This document shows, in pieces, positions 43,601 through 53,900 of a stretch of DNA of 64,000 bases (position 1 is the first letter of the stretch; each line of letters opens with the position of its first letter). Source of the DNA: Diprion similis (taxonomy: Eukaryota; Arthropoda; Insecta; Hymenoptera; Diprionidae); NCBI RefSeq assembly GCF_021155765.1, contig NC_060114.1:7254001-7318000 (forward strand), given 5' to 3'. The position numbers were made by a program, and so were the translations under genes. Below the pieces are notes generated by a model. It ran no database searches and had not been told where the DNA came from. It saw nothing but the letters and a program-made list of their open reading frames with translations.

Positions 43601-46363
43601 GGAATCAAAACGCAGCCGCCGGCTCTAAGCGTCATCGCTGTAAGATTGAAATGTCAAAAATGTGAAGAAAAAATTGTGAAGAACTCAGTAGAGGTACATA
43701 AGAAAAAGATTTCAAACACTAGAAATTCCTGTACTTTCAACATCTTAGCAAGCATTCTTAATCTGTGTTTTTTCTGTTTTCGTTTGTCAATGTCTTTTAC
43801 CGACGGTCATACAAAGCTCGCCAAGCATTGTGTCTGGATTTGCAGTCGGCGTTTGCGTCAGGCCTGTGAGTATCAGCATGTTGGCGTGCTTCAGTGTCGT
43901 CTGTTCCATCGGTCGCGGATGAGTCGTCAGTGTTGAGGAACCGCTCACGTAGGCCACCTTTTCGTGGTCGCAGGATATCAGCCAGTTACTGCTGCCCAAG
44001 CAGTAGCCCGAACTTATCGGAGTCACCGTTAAGGCGCCATATATATCCTGAGTGGAAAAGGTATGATCACATTTTTTCTCTTGTTTACAAAGTGTTGAAC
44101 CCTTAATTTTTTTGCGCTTTTGTATCGATTGGAGTTTAACTCATTCGTTTTCTTAAATTTTTGCATATTATTGGGACGTTTTTAATTATACTCGGATTCA
44201 AATTTTCGATGCTATTTTGACCTGATAAATGTGGCATGAATTTGACTGTGATGGCTGAGTCAAAAGTTTGGACAAGATGGAAAAATTGTTCAAAAAACTT
44301 ATCGGAGTGGTATTTGTGCGTATGAAACCACAGTTCTATTACGTTATAGAAACGATTCTGAGCAAATTCTATTACAAACTGGTGGAGATTTTTTAAACAT
44401 TTTTTTCTCTGCTCCCAACTTTTAATTTAGACCTATGGACTCCAAATAAATTGATATTCACCAGCTTCTGATCGTAACCGACCATCTGGATGTGGGCAAG
44501 GCTAGAGTTGACAGCGGCCATGGAATAGAGGTGCTTCCAAGACTTGGGTTTCACGGCGTCGGCGAGTGGCGGAGGCAGAACGTGGAGCATTTCTTTCCAG
44601 TGTTTGGCCAGCACAGCCCTGGGTGTCTGCTCAATGAATTCAACCAGCTCCTCCATGAAGAATCTGCCGATTTGCAGGGTCGGTTCCGTTGCATAAACTA
44701 TACCTTTGAACCCCGTACCTTCTGTTATGAATGGCAGCGCGAGCATACAAGTGTAGTTCGATATCAGTATTGCATCAATCTCAGAAAAATCTGTGATCTT
44801 CTCTAACGGTGGGCAAAACTCTGGCGTCGAATCAACGAACACTCTTCCGCAGTTCTCTTTCAGCTCCTGGCAATGTTTCAAATACTAGTTTCATTAACGC
44901 AATTTTTGCATCTGGGATTAGAATTTTTGAATTATTATTCTGACGCATCGATTAATTCTTGTTCCTGCATATTGATTCATTCATATTTAAATTCACTTGA
45001 ACCATAAATCGACTAACCGAAATTCTCAATTAATTAGTTTTCAGATTAATTGATTCATCAGTATTCTTGATTGACCATTTTTTCGATTAACAGAATCATC
45101 AGTGTCCTCAATAAATCTGTAGTATTTTGGTTAATTGATTATTTAATATTTTCAATTTGATGTTTTGAGTGCTCAAATTAACCTTTGATTAATTGATGCT
45201 TTAAATAATAAATATCTAAAGATCTCGAAATTTTCTCTTTGTGGAACACGATAGAATTACTCATCCAGAGTGGCCACTAAATCTCAATCTCAAAATTTCC
45301 TGAATTCTTCAGATTTTCCAGACAAAAATCTTATAATTTTCCCTGACTAATTTGAATAAATCAGTTATAGCAAATTGAAAAAAATTGATATATTTTACAT
45401 GTAATTTTTTTTTTTATGAAGGTGCCAACTGTAAATTGGGTCACACTGTCCCATCTAGCCGATGCACACAATCATTTGTGAGGTCATCTTTAGGAATATT
45501 CAAAATGTGAAAAGAATCCTCTGGCAATGGTAGAAATTTTGTATTCGATCTGATTTATCTAAAGCTTAAAAAAATCGTGGGACTCATATATATGAAAAAA
45601 AATATAGTAAACGACTCGCTGACTTTCCGCAAAAATTCCTGACTATATCAGAATTTCAAAGTTCCATGACATTTCCACTCCGTCATCAAATAATCAAATC
45701 AGTGAAACTTATTTGAGGGTAGAAAAACCAAAATGCAGTTTCAACTGCAATTGAAAATCAAAGCAGGGACACAATGTAGGTCTCACCCCTTCGATTTGCC
45801 AATCCTGATTGTTATCCCTGGGAACCCAACTGGGAAGGGAGTTGAACTTGGCACTGGGCACCATGGGCATTGGCATGAAATTCAAAATCGACTGCATATT
45901 CAGACCACAGTCCAACATCAGGGTTATGCCTTTGAAGCTCAAGACCAGACATGGCTTTGTCGGCTCACTAGACAGGCAGTACTAGGATAATAATGAAACG
46001 AAGGAAATTTAAATTAATATAAGAAGAAAATCACATGATTAATACTTAGTAATAGTATTGTCTTGTCAAGAAAATATGAAAACAAAAGGATGTTTATGAT
46101 TATCTGGTGAAGTTTGTTTCTGAAAAACCATTGTATTTGTCATTAATAAATAACTGAAATTTTTTAGGTATTTTTATATCGAAATGATATCTTTTTACGC
46201 GATAAATTATTCAATTTTTGGATTTTTCTAAGTTTTGGAGGTTTGTTTGAATTATGATCAACCAGAAGCTTCGACAGCCGTTCTAACATAGTTTGAATTT
46301 TTATGGCATTGGTTTATTCTCAAGGAAATATAATGCAATTACAATCATTCTTACCAGCTTCAT
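40607..46363 (-). CDS. IntS9: Integrator complex subunit 9, 10 coding exons
   Basis: Pseudo-enzyme partner of the INTS11 endonuclease in the Integrator complex, which cleaves snRNA and attenuated nascent transcripts in the nucleus. Exons on the minus strand, 5' to 3': 46355-46363, 45787-45981, 44462-44866, 43801-44047, 43457-43637, 42671-42906, 42142-42353, 41653-41838, 40831-41031, 40607-40726. All are GT-AG and in phase, giving 663 aa against 658 in human. The metallo-beta-lactamase fold is about 1-200 ([26 protein letters not shown]). The beta-CASP region is about 205-430 ([40 protein letters not shown]). A C-terminal INTS11-binding region follows. The zinc-binding HxHxDH motif of active members is replaced by SNYTCM, as expected for INTS9. 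The first coding exon carries only Met-Lys-Leu. Confidence 0.95.
43060..43387. repeat. Degenerate terminal-inverted-repeat element with TTCGA microsatellite, IntS9 intron 5
   Basis: The left end AGAGGTGTGTAAAAA and the right end (inverse of AGAGTATGCAAATAG) are similar. Just inside each end there are ATTCGATACGAA and (GATTC)n-type sequences, and the interior contains many spaced ATTCGAA-like words. About 328 bp, non-coding. It may be an old MITE whose sub-terminal repeats expanded. Confidence 0.4.
44232..44445. repeat. MITE-like family member abutting an IntS9 splice donor
   Basis: The left end (GAATTTGACTGTGATGGCTG, CAAAAGTTTGGACAAGATGG) is the inverse of the right end (TTTTTTAAACATTTTTTTCT, CCCAACTTTTAATTTAG, ACCTATGG). 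It is about 214 bp and lies inside IntS9 intron 3. Its right end is only about 15 bases from the donor of exon 3 (GT at 44460-44461 on the minus strand). Same family as 5247-5358, 8522-8860 and 12331-12940. Confidence 0.55.
44867..45786 (-). other. IntS9 intron 2
   Basis: A 920-bp intron. Between about 44990 and 45200 it is filled with loosely repeated ATTAATTGATT/TTGATTAA words, a degenerate low-complexity tract. No exon or clear transposon recognised. Confidence 0.55.
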
Positions 46364-47310
46364 TTGAATGATTTGAAGTGACGATGTAATTTTTTTCCGG
46401 TATTTGAGCAATTTTTCTAACCTAAAACATCATTTCGCTGTCAAAGCAAGTCACAATCACGGTCTGGCACATGTGTCAGTATACATGGTGTACCTAGAAG
46501 TGCAGGCAGCTGCTTTATCTGAAAAGTCTCTCTCTCGAGCTGGACTGTACTTGAGTAAAGATGTATACCAATGGTGACGAAAATTCCCTAGATCAGTAGT
46601 GAATAATTCTTGTGACGTTAATCTGTGTGGAAAAAGGTCAGCGCGATTTTTAAATACTCACACCACGACTCAACACGATGGTATACCATCCGAATACAAC
46701 GTCCGTATGTTTTAGCGGTTATTATTATCATATACTGTTTCTAACAACTAACCCAACTTCAAGTACGACAATCTTGTCACCAGAAAGTCTTAAACAATCG
46801 TCTGACTATTTGAAATATACCTATATCGAAATAACAATAAACAGAGCTATCTATCATGTAACTTTTCGTATTTCACATTCTAAGTTTGCAAAGTTTAGTC
46901 TCCCAATTAGAATGCTTGGATGGTGGGAAATGTGAATATGTGAAATGTGAAAAGTTACATGATAGATAGCCAGAGCCAGAAATCCTATGACGAGATTATC
47001 GGACTACGAAGAGCTATAATATCATTATATTAACACTATAACTGACAAATACCATTATGTCCGGTAATTGAATAACACTTAATAATGCGAAAGATGAAGG
47101 ACTACAATTGTATAAATACATAATAAAATCAATGCAATGTAGGATTAGAATCACCGCTTCAAAAGTGTATTAAACTAGTGATCGCAAAACCTTCAAAACT
47201 ATGTGTATGCCAAATTTACCTATGTTTTCCCTCACCATTTTTGATGAGTTCCGCAACTTTTTATATGATTCTCCCATCTGAAAAAGGTGCTCATGGATTC
47301 ACTCGAATTT
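46364..47310. other. IntS9 upstream region
   Basis: No coding exon recognised. The IntS9 promoter should lie within the first few hundred bases, about 46370-46700, but I see no clear TATA box. A compact hairpin lies at 46846-46970 (own entry). The sequence then becomes AT-rich towards the long inverted repeat at 47311. Confidence 0.5.
46846..46970. repeat. Compact inverted repeat upstream of IntS9
   Basis: The arms 46846-46867 and 46949-46970 are perfect inverse copies (GCTATCTATCATGTAACTTT and two further paired bases). The match continues imperfectly inward (GTATTTCACATTC against ACATTTCACATATTC). The loop is about 45-55 bp. It could be a tiny MITE remnant or a structured RNA or DNA element. 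No function can be read from sequence. Confidence 0.6.
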
Positions 47311-47775
47311 TCTTCGCTGATCGTTTTTTTTCGATTATTCGAACCCATTTCGTAAGGGGGCATTTTTAAAAATCTGAAAAATTTCTGGAACATCTAGATT
47401 TGCATTCCGATCATTCTGACACCCGTCCGATGATAGGCCGATTTTTGGTCGATTTCATGTGAGCACTTCTAGCACTTTTAACATTTTCAACAAACGAAAC
47501 GCCAACTTGCAACCTTATAAAGTTTCGTCAAAAATGATCAAAAATCAAGGTTTGACTATTTTCTGAAATTCTTCATACCGTTGCGAGATTTTCGTTTGTT
47601 AAAAATGTTGTAAGTCTGAAAGAAATATTTAGAAAAGTCGGCCCATCGTCGGTCGGGTGCCAAAGGGATCGGAATGAAAGACTAGATTATTTATAATTTT
47701 TTCGCATTTTAGAGAACGCCCGTTCTCGCAATAGATTTGAATAACGATGGAAACAAATACGCTTAGCGAGGAGTG
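47311..47775. repeat. Long imperfect inverted repeat beside the satellite array
   Basis: The arms run from about 47311-47499 and 47590-47775 and align along nearly their whole length at roughly 70-80% identity with small gaps. Best-matching blocks are CATTCCGATC near 47403 against its inverse near 47665-47674, and ACATTTTCAACAAACGAAA against the inverse of TTTCGTTTGTTAAAAATGT. The loop is about 90 bp. It lies immediately left of the first satellite-like sequence. It is either an old foldback element or diverged inverted sequence at the array edge. Confidence 0.55.
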
Positions 47776-47789
47776 CTTAAACCTATTCT

Positions 47790-47990
47790 CTTGTGCAATA
47801 TTTTGACGTAATTTTGCGAGGAAAATCGATTGTGCGCAGTTCCAACACGATGCGAGCAACGCAAATTTCAACGATTCTGAGAAGTGTTGCAATCAATTCT
47901 TGAGGGCACTATTTCGACGTAATGTTGCAAGAGAAAACGATAAGGCGCAGTCCCAATACGCTGCGAGCGATAGCTGAAAAGTTACGGCCG
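47790..47990 (+). repeat. Degenerate satellite sequence at the array's left edge
   Basis: The segment at about 47795-47862 (ATTTTGACGTAATTTTGCGA, then GTGCGCAGTTCCAACACGATG) is a diverged copy of one part of the 312-bp monomer (CTACGTAATTTTGCGAGAGG, GCGCAGTCCCAATACGCTG). It is followed after about 112 bp, not 312, by a second, less diverged copy at 47873-47990. So the first copies are truncated and old, whereas units beyond 48.0 kb are nearly uniform. Confidence 0.7.
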
Positions 47991-50900
47991 AAAAACTTCT
48001 GATTTTCATCGTCATTTCTCCGCCGCTGGTCCTACGCTCTTTTTGATGTGTTTTCTGAGTTCCTGGTGGTCGAATTACCCTAGAAAAGGTCATACAAATC
48101 GATTCCGAAACGAGAAATTTTTGGCTCCGAAAATGACCAAAAACGTAAGGCTAACCCCTTTGGATTTTTGCGGAAAATTTCGATGACTTTGAAAAGTGCT
48201 GCAATCAATTCGATGAGGCACTATTTCTACGTAGTTTTGCGAGAGGAATCCAATAAGCGCAGTCCCAATACGCTGCGAGCGATAGCTGAAAAGTTACGGC
48301 CGAAAAACTTCTGATTTTCATCGTCATTTCCCCGCCGCGGGTCCTACGCTCTTTTTGATGTGTTTTCTGAGTTCCTGGTGGTCGAATTACCCTAGAAATG
48401 GTCATACGAATCGATTCCGAAACGAGAAATTTTTGGCTCCGAAAATGACCAAAAAAGTAAGGCTAACCCCTTTGGATTTTTGCCGAAAATTTCGATGACT
48501 TTGAAAAGTGCTGCAATCAATTCGATGAGGCACTATTCCTACGTAATTTTGCGAGAGGAATCCATTAAGCGCAGTCCCAATACGCTGCGAGCGATAGCTG
48601 AAAAGTTACGGCCGAAAAACTTCTGATTTTCATCGTCATTTCTCCGCCGCTGGTCCGACGCTCTTTTTGATGTGTTTTCTGAGTTCCTGGTGGTCGAATT
48701 ACCCTAGGAATGGTCATACGAATCGATTCCGAAACGAGAAATTTTTGGCTCCGAAAATGACCAAAAAAGTAAGGCTAACCCCTTTGGATTTTTGCCGAAA
48801 ATTTCGATGACTTTGAAAAGTGCTGCAATCAATTCGATGAGGCACTATTCCTACGTAATTTTGCGAGAGGAATCCAATAAGCGCAGTCCCAATACGCTGC
48901 GAGCGATAGCTGAAAAGTTACTGCCGAAAAACTTCTGATTTTCATCGTCATTTCTCCGCCGCTGGTCCTACGCTCTTTTTGATGTGTTTTCTGAGTTCCT
49001 GGTGGTCGAATTACCCTGGAAATGGTCATACAAATCGATTCCGAAACGAGAAATTTTTGGCTCCGAAAATGACCAAAAAAGTAAGGCTAACCCCTTTGGA
49101 TTTTTGCCGAAAATTTCGATGACTTTGAAAAGTGCTGCAATCAATTCGATGAGGCACTATTCCTACGTAATTTTGCGAGAGGGATCCATTAAGCGCAGTC
49201 CCAATACGCTGCGAGCGATAGCTGAAAAGTTACGGCCGAAAAACTTCTGATTTTCATCGTCATTTCTCCGCCGCTGGTCCTACGCTCTTTTTGATGTGTT
49301 TTCTGAGTTCCTGGTGGTCGAATTACCCTAGAAATGGTCATACAAATCGATTCCGAAACGAGAAATTTTTGGCTCCGAAAATGTCCAAAAAAGTAAGGCT
49401 AACCCCTTTAGATTTTTGCCGAAAATTTCGATGACTTTGAAAAGTGCTGCAATCAATTCGATGAGGCACTATTCCCACGTAATTTTGCGAGAGGAATCCA
49501 TTAAGCGCAGTCCCAATACGCTGCGAGCGATAGCTGAAAAGTTACGGCCGAAAAACTTCTGATTTTCATCGTCATTTCTCCGCCGCTGGTCCTACGCTCT
49601 TTTTGATGTGTTTTCTGAGTTCCTGGTGGTCGAATTACCCTAGAAATTGTCATACGAATCGATTCCGAAACGAGAAATTCTTGGCTCCGAAAATGACCAA
49701 AAAAGTAAGGCTAACCCCTTTGGATTTTTGCCGAAAATTTCGATGACTTTGAAAAGTGCTGCAATCAATTCGATGAGGCACTATTCCTACGTAATTTTGC
49801 AAGAGGAATCCATTAAGCGCAGTCCCAATACGCTGCGAGCGATAGCTGAAAAGTTACGGCCGAAAAACTTCTGATTTTCATCGTCATTTCTCCGCCGCTG
49901 GTCATACGCTCTTTTTGATGTGTTTTCTGAGTTCCTGGTGGTCGAATTACCCTAGAATTGGTCATACGAATCGATACCGAAACGAGAAATTTTTGGCTCC
50001 GAAAATGACAAAAAAAGTAAGGCTAACCCCTTTGGATTTTTTCCGAAAATTTCGATGACTTCGAAAAGTGCTGCAATCAATTCGATGAGGCACTATTCCT
50101 ACGTAATTTTGCGAGAGGAATCCATTAAGCGCAGTCCCAATACGCTGCGAGCGATAGCTGAAAAGTTACGGCCGAAAAACTTCTGATTTTCATCGTCATT
50201 TCTCCGCTGCTGGTCCTACGCTCTTTTTGATGTGTTTTCTGAGTTCCTGGGGGTCGAATTACCCTAGAAATGGTCATACGAATCGATTCCGAAACGAGAA
50301 ATTTTTGGCTCCGAAAATGACCAAAAAAGTAAGGCTAACCCCTTTGGATTTTTGCCGAAAATTTCGATGACTTTGAATAGTGCTGCAATCAATTCGATGA
50401 GGCACTATTCCTACGTAATTTTGCGAGAGGAATCCATTAGGCGCAGTCCCAATACGCTGCGAGCGATAGCTGAAAAGTTACGGCCGAAAAACTTCTGATT
50501 TTCATCGTCATTTCTCCGCCGCTGGTCCTACGCTCTTTTTGATGTGTTTTCTGAGTTCCTGGTGGTCGAATTACCCTAGAAATGGTCATACAAATCGATT
50601 CCGAAACGAGAAATTTTTGGCTCCGAAAATGACCAAAAAAGTAAGGCTAACCCCTTTGGATTTTTGCCGAAAATTTCGATGACTTTGAAAAGTGCTGCAA
50701 TCAATTCGATGAGGCACTATTCCTACGTAATTTTGCGAGAGGAATCCATTAAGCGCAGTCCCAATACGCTGCGAGCGATAGCTGAAAAGTTACGGCCGAA
50801 AAACTTCTGATTTTCATCGTCATTTCTCCGCCGCTGGTCCTACGCTCTTTTTGATGTGGTTTCTGAGTTCCTGGTGGTCGAATTACCCTAGAAATGGTCA

Positions 50901-53900
50901 TACAAATCGATTCCGAAACGAGAAATTTTTGGCTCCGAAAATGACCAAAAAAGTAAGGCTAACCCCTTTGGATTTTTGCCGAAAATTTCGATGACTTTGA
51001 AAAGTGCTGCAATCAATTCGATGAGGCACTATTCCCACGTAATTTTGCGAGAGGAATCCATTAAGCGCAGTCCCAATACGCTGCGAGCGATAGCTGAAAA
51101 GTTACGGCCGAAAAACTTCTGATTTTCATCGTCATTTCTCCGCCGCTGGTCCTACGCTTTTTTTGATGAGTTTTCTGAGTTCCTGGTGGTCGAATTACCC
51201 TAGAAATGGTCATACGAATCGATTCCGAAACGAGAAATTTTTGGCTCCGAAAATGACCAAAAAAGTTAGGCTAACCCCTTTGGATTTTTGCCGAAAATTT
51301 CGATGACTTTGAAAAGTGCTGCAATCAATTCGATGAGGCACTATTCCTACGTAATTTTGCGAGAGGAATCCATTAAGCGCAGTCCCAATACGCTGCGAGC
51401 GATAGCTGAAAAGTTACGGCCGAAAAACTTCTGATTTTCATCGTCATTTCTCCGCCGCTGGTCCTACGCTCTTTTTGATGTGTTTTCTGAGTTCCTAGTG
51501 GTCGAATTACCCTAGAAATGGTCATACGAATCGATACCAAAACGAGAAATTTTTGGCTCCGAAAATGACAAAAAAAGTAAGGCTAACCCCTTTGGATTTT
51601 TGCCGAAAATTTCGATGACTTCGAAAAGTGCTGCAATCAATTCGATGAGGCACTATTCCTACGTAATTTTGCGAGAGAAATCCATTAAGCGCAGTCCCAA
51701 TACGCTGCGAGCGATAGCTGAAAAGTTACGGCCGAAAAACTTCTGATTTTCATCGTCATTTCTCCGCCGCTGGTCCTACGCTCTTTTTGATGTGTTTTCT
51801 GAGTTCCTGGGGGTCGAATTACCCTAGAAATGGTCATACCAATCGATTCCGAAACGAGAAATTTTCGGCTCCGAAAATGACCAAAAAAGTAAGGCTAACC
51901 CCTTTGGATTTTTGCCGAAAATTTCGATGACTTTGAAAAGTGCTGCAATCAATTCGATGAGGCACTATTCCCACGTAATTTTGCGAGAGGAATCCATTAA
52001 GCGCAGTCCCAATACGCTGCGAGCGATAGCTGAAAAGTTACGGCCGGAAAACTTCTGATTTTCATCGTCATTTCTCCGCCGCTGGTCCTACGCTCTTTTT
52101 GATGTGTTTTCTGAGTTCCTGGTGGTCGAATTACCCTAGAAATTGTCATACGAATCGATTCCGAAACGAGAAATTCTTGGCTCCGAAAATGACCAAAAAA
52201 GTAAGGCTAACCCCTTTGGATTTTTGCCGAAAATTTCGATGACTTTGAATAGTGCTGCAATCAATTCGATGAGGCACTATTCCTACGTAATTTTGCGAGA
52301 GGAATCCATTAAGCGCAGTCCCAATACGCTGCGAGCGATAGCTGAAAAGTTACGGCCGAAAAACTTCTGATTTTCATCGTCATTTCTCCGCCGCTGGTCC
52401 TACGCTCTTTTTGATGTGTTTTCTGAGTTCTTGGTGGTCGAATTACCCTAGAAATGGTCATACGAATCGATTCCGAAACGAGAAATTTTCGGCTCCGAAA
52501 ATGACCAAAAAAGTAAGGCTAACCCCTTTGGATTTTTGCCGAAAATTTCGATGACTTCGAAAAGTGCTGCAATCAATTCGATGAGGCACTATTCCTACGT
52601 AATTTTGCGAGAGGAATCCATTAAGCGCAGTCCCAATACGCTGCGAGCGATAGCTGAAAAGTTACGGCCGAAAAACTTCTGATTTTCATCGTCATTTCTC
52701 CGCCGCTGGTCCTACGCTCTTTTTGATGTGTTTTCTGAGTTCCTGGTGGTCGAATTACCCTAGAAATGGTCATACAAATCGATTCCGAAACGAGAAATTT
52801 TTGGCTCCGAAAATGTCCAAAAAAGTAAGGCTAACCCCTTTAGATTTTTGCCGAAAATTTCGATGACTTTGAAAAGTGCTGCAATCAATTCGATGAGGCA
52901 CTATTCCCACGTAATTTTGCGAGAGGAATCCATTAAGCGCAGTCCCGATACGCTGCGAGCGATAGCTGAAAAGTTACGGCCGAAAAACTTCTGATTTTCA
53001 TCGTCATTTCTCCGCCGCTGGTCCTACGCTCTTTTTGATGTGTTTTCTGAGTTCCTGGTGGTCGAATTACCCTAGAAATTGTCATACGAATCGATTCCGA
53101 AACGAGAAATTCTTGGCTCCGAAAATGACCAAAAAAGTAAGGCTAACCCCTTTGGATTTTTGCCGAAAATTTCGATGACTTTGAAAAGTGCTGCAATCAA
53201 TTCGATGAGGCACTATTCCTACGTAATTTTGCGAGAGGAATCCATTAAGCGCAGTCCCAATACGCTGCGAGCGATAGCTGAAAAGTTACGGCCGAAAAAC
53301 TTCTGATTTTCATCGTCATTTCTCCGCCGCTGGTCCTACGCTCTTTTTGATGTGTTTTCTGAGTTCCTGGTGGTCGAATTACCCTAGAAATGGTCATACG
53401 AATCGATACCGAAACGAGAAATTTTTGGCTCCGAAAATGACAAAAAAAGTAAGGCTAACCCCTTTGGATTTTTGCCGAAAATTTCGATGACTTCGAAAAG
53501 TGCTGCAATCAATTCGATGAGGCACTATTCCTACGTAATTTTGCGAGAGGAATCCATTAAGCGCAGTCCCAATACGCTGCGAGCGATAGCTGAAAAGTTA
53601 CGGCCGAAAAACTTCTGATTTTCATCGTCATTTCTCCGCCGCTGGTCCTACGCTCTTTTTGATGTGTTTTCTGAGTTCCTGGTGGTCGAATTACCCTAGA
53701 AATTGTCATACGAATCGATTCCGAAACGAGAAATTCTTGGCTCCGAAAATGACCAAAAAAGTAAGGCTAACCCCTTTGGATTTTTGCCGAAAATTTCGAT
53801 GACTTTGAAAAGTGCTGCAATCAATTTGATGAGGCACTATTCCTACGTAATTTTGCGAGAGGAATCCAATAAGCGCAGTCCCAATACGCTGCGAGCGATA

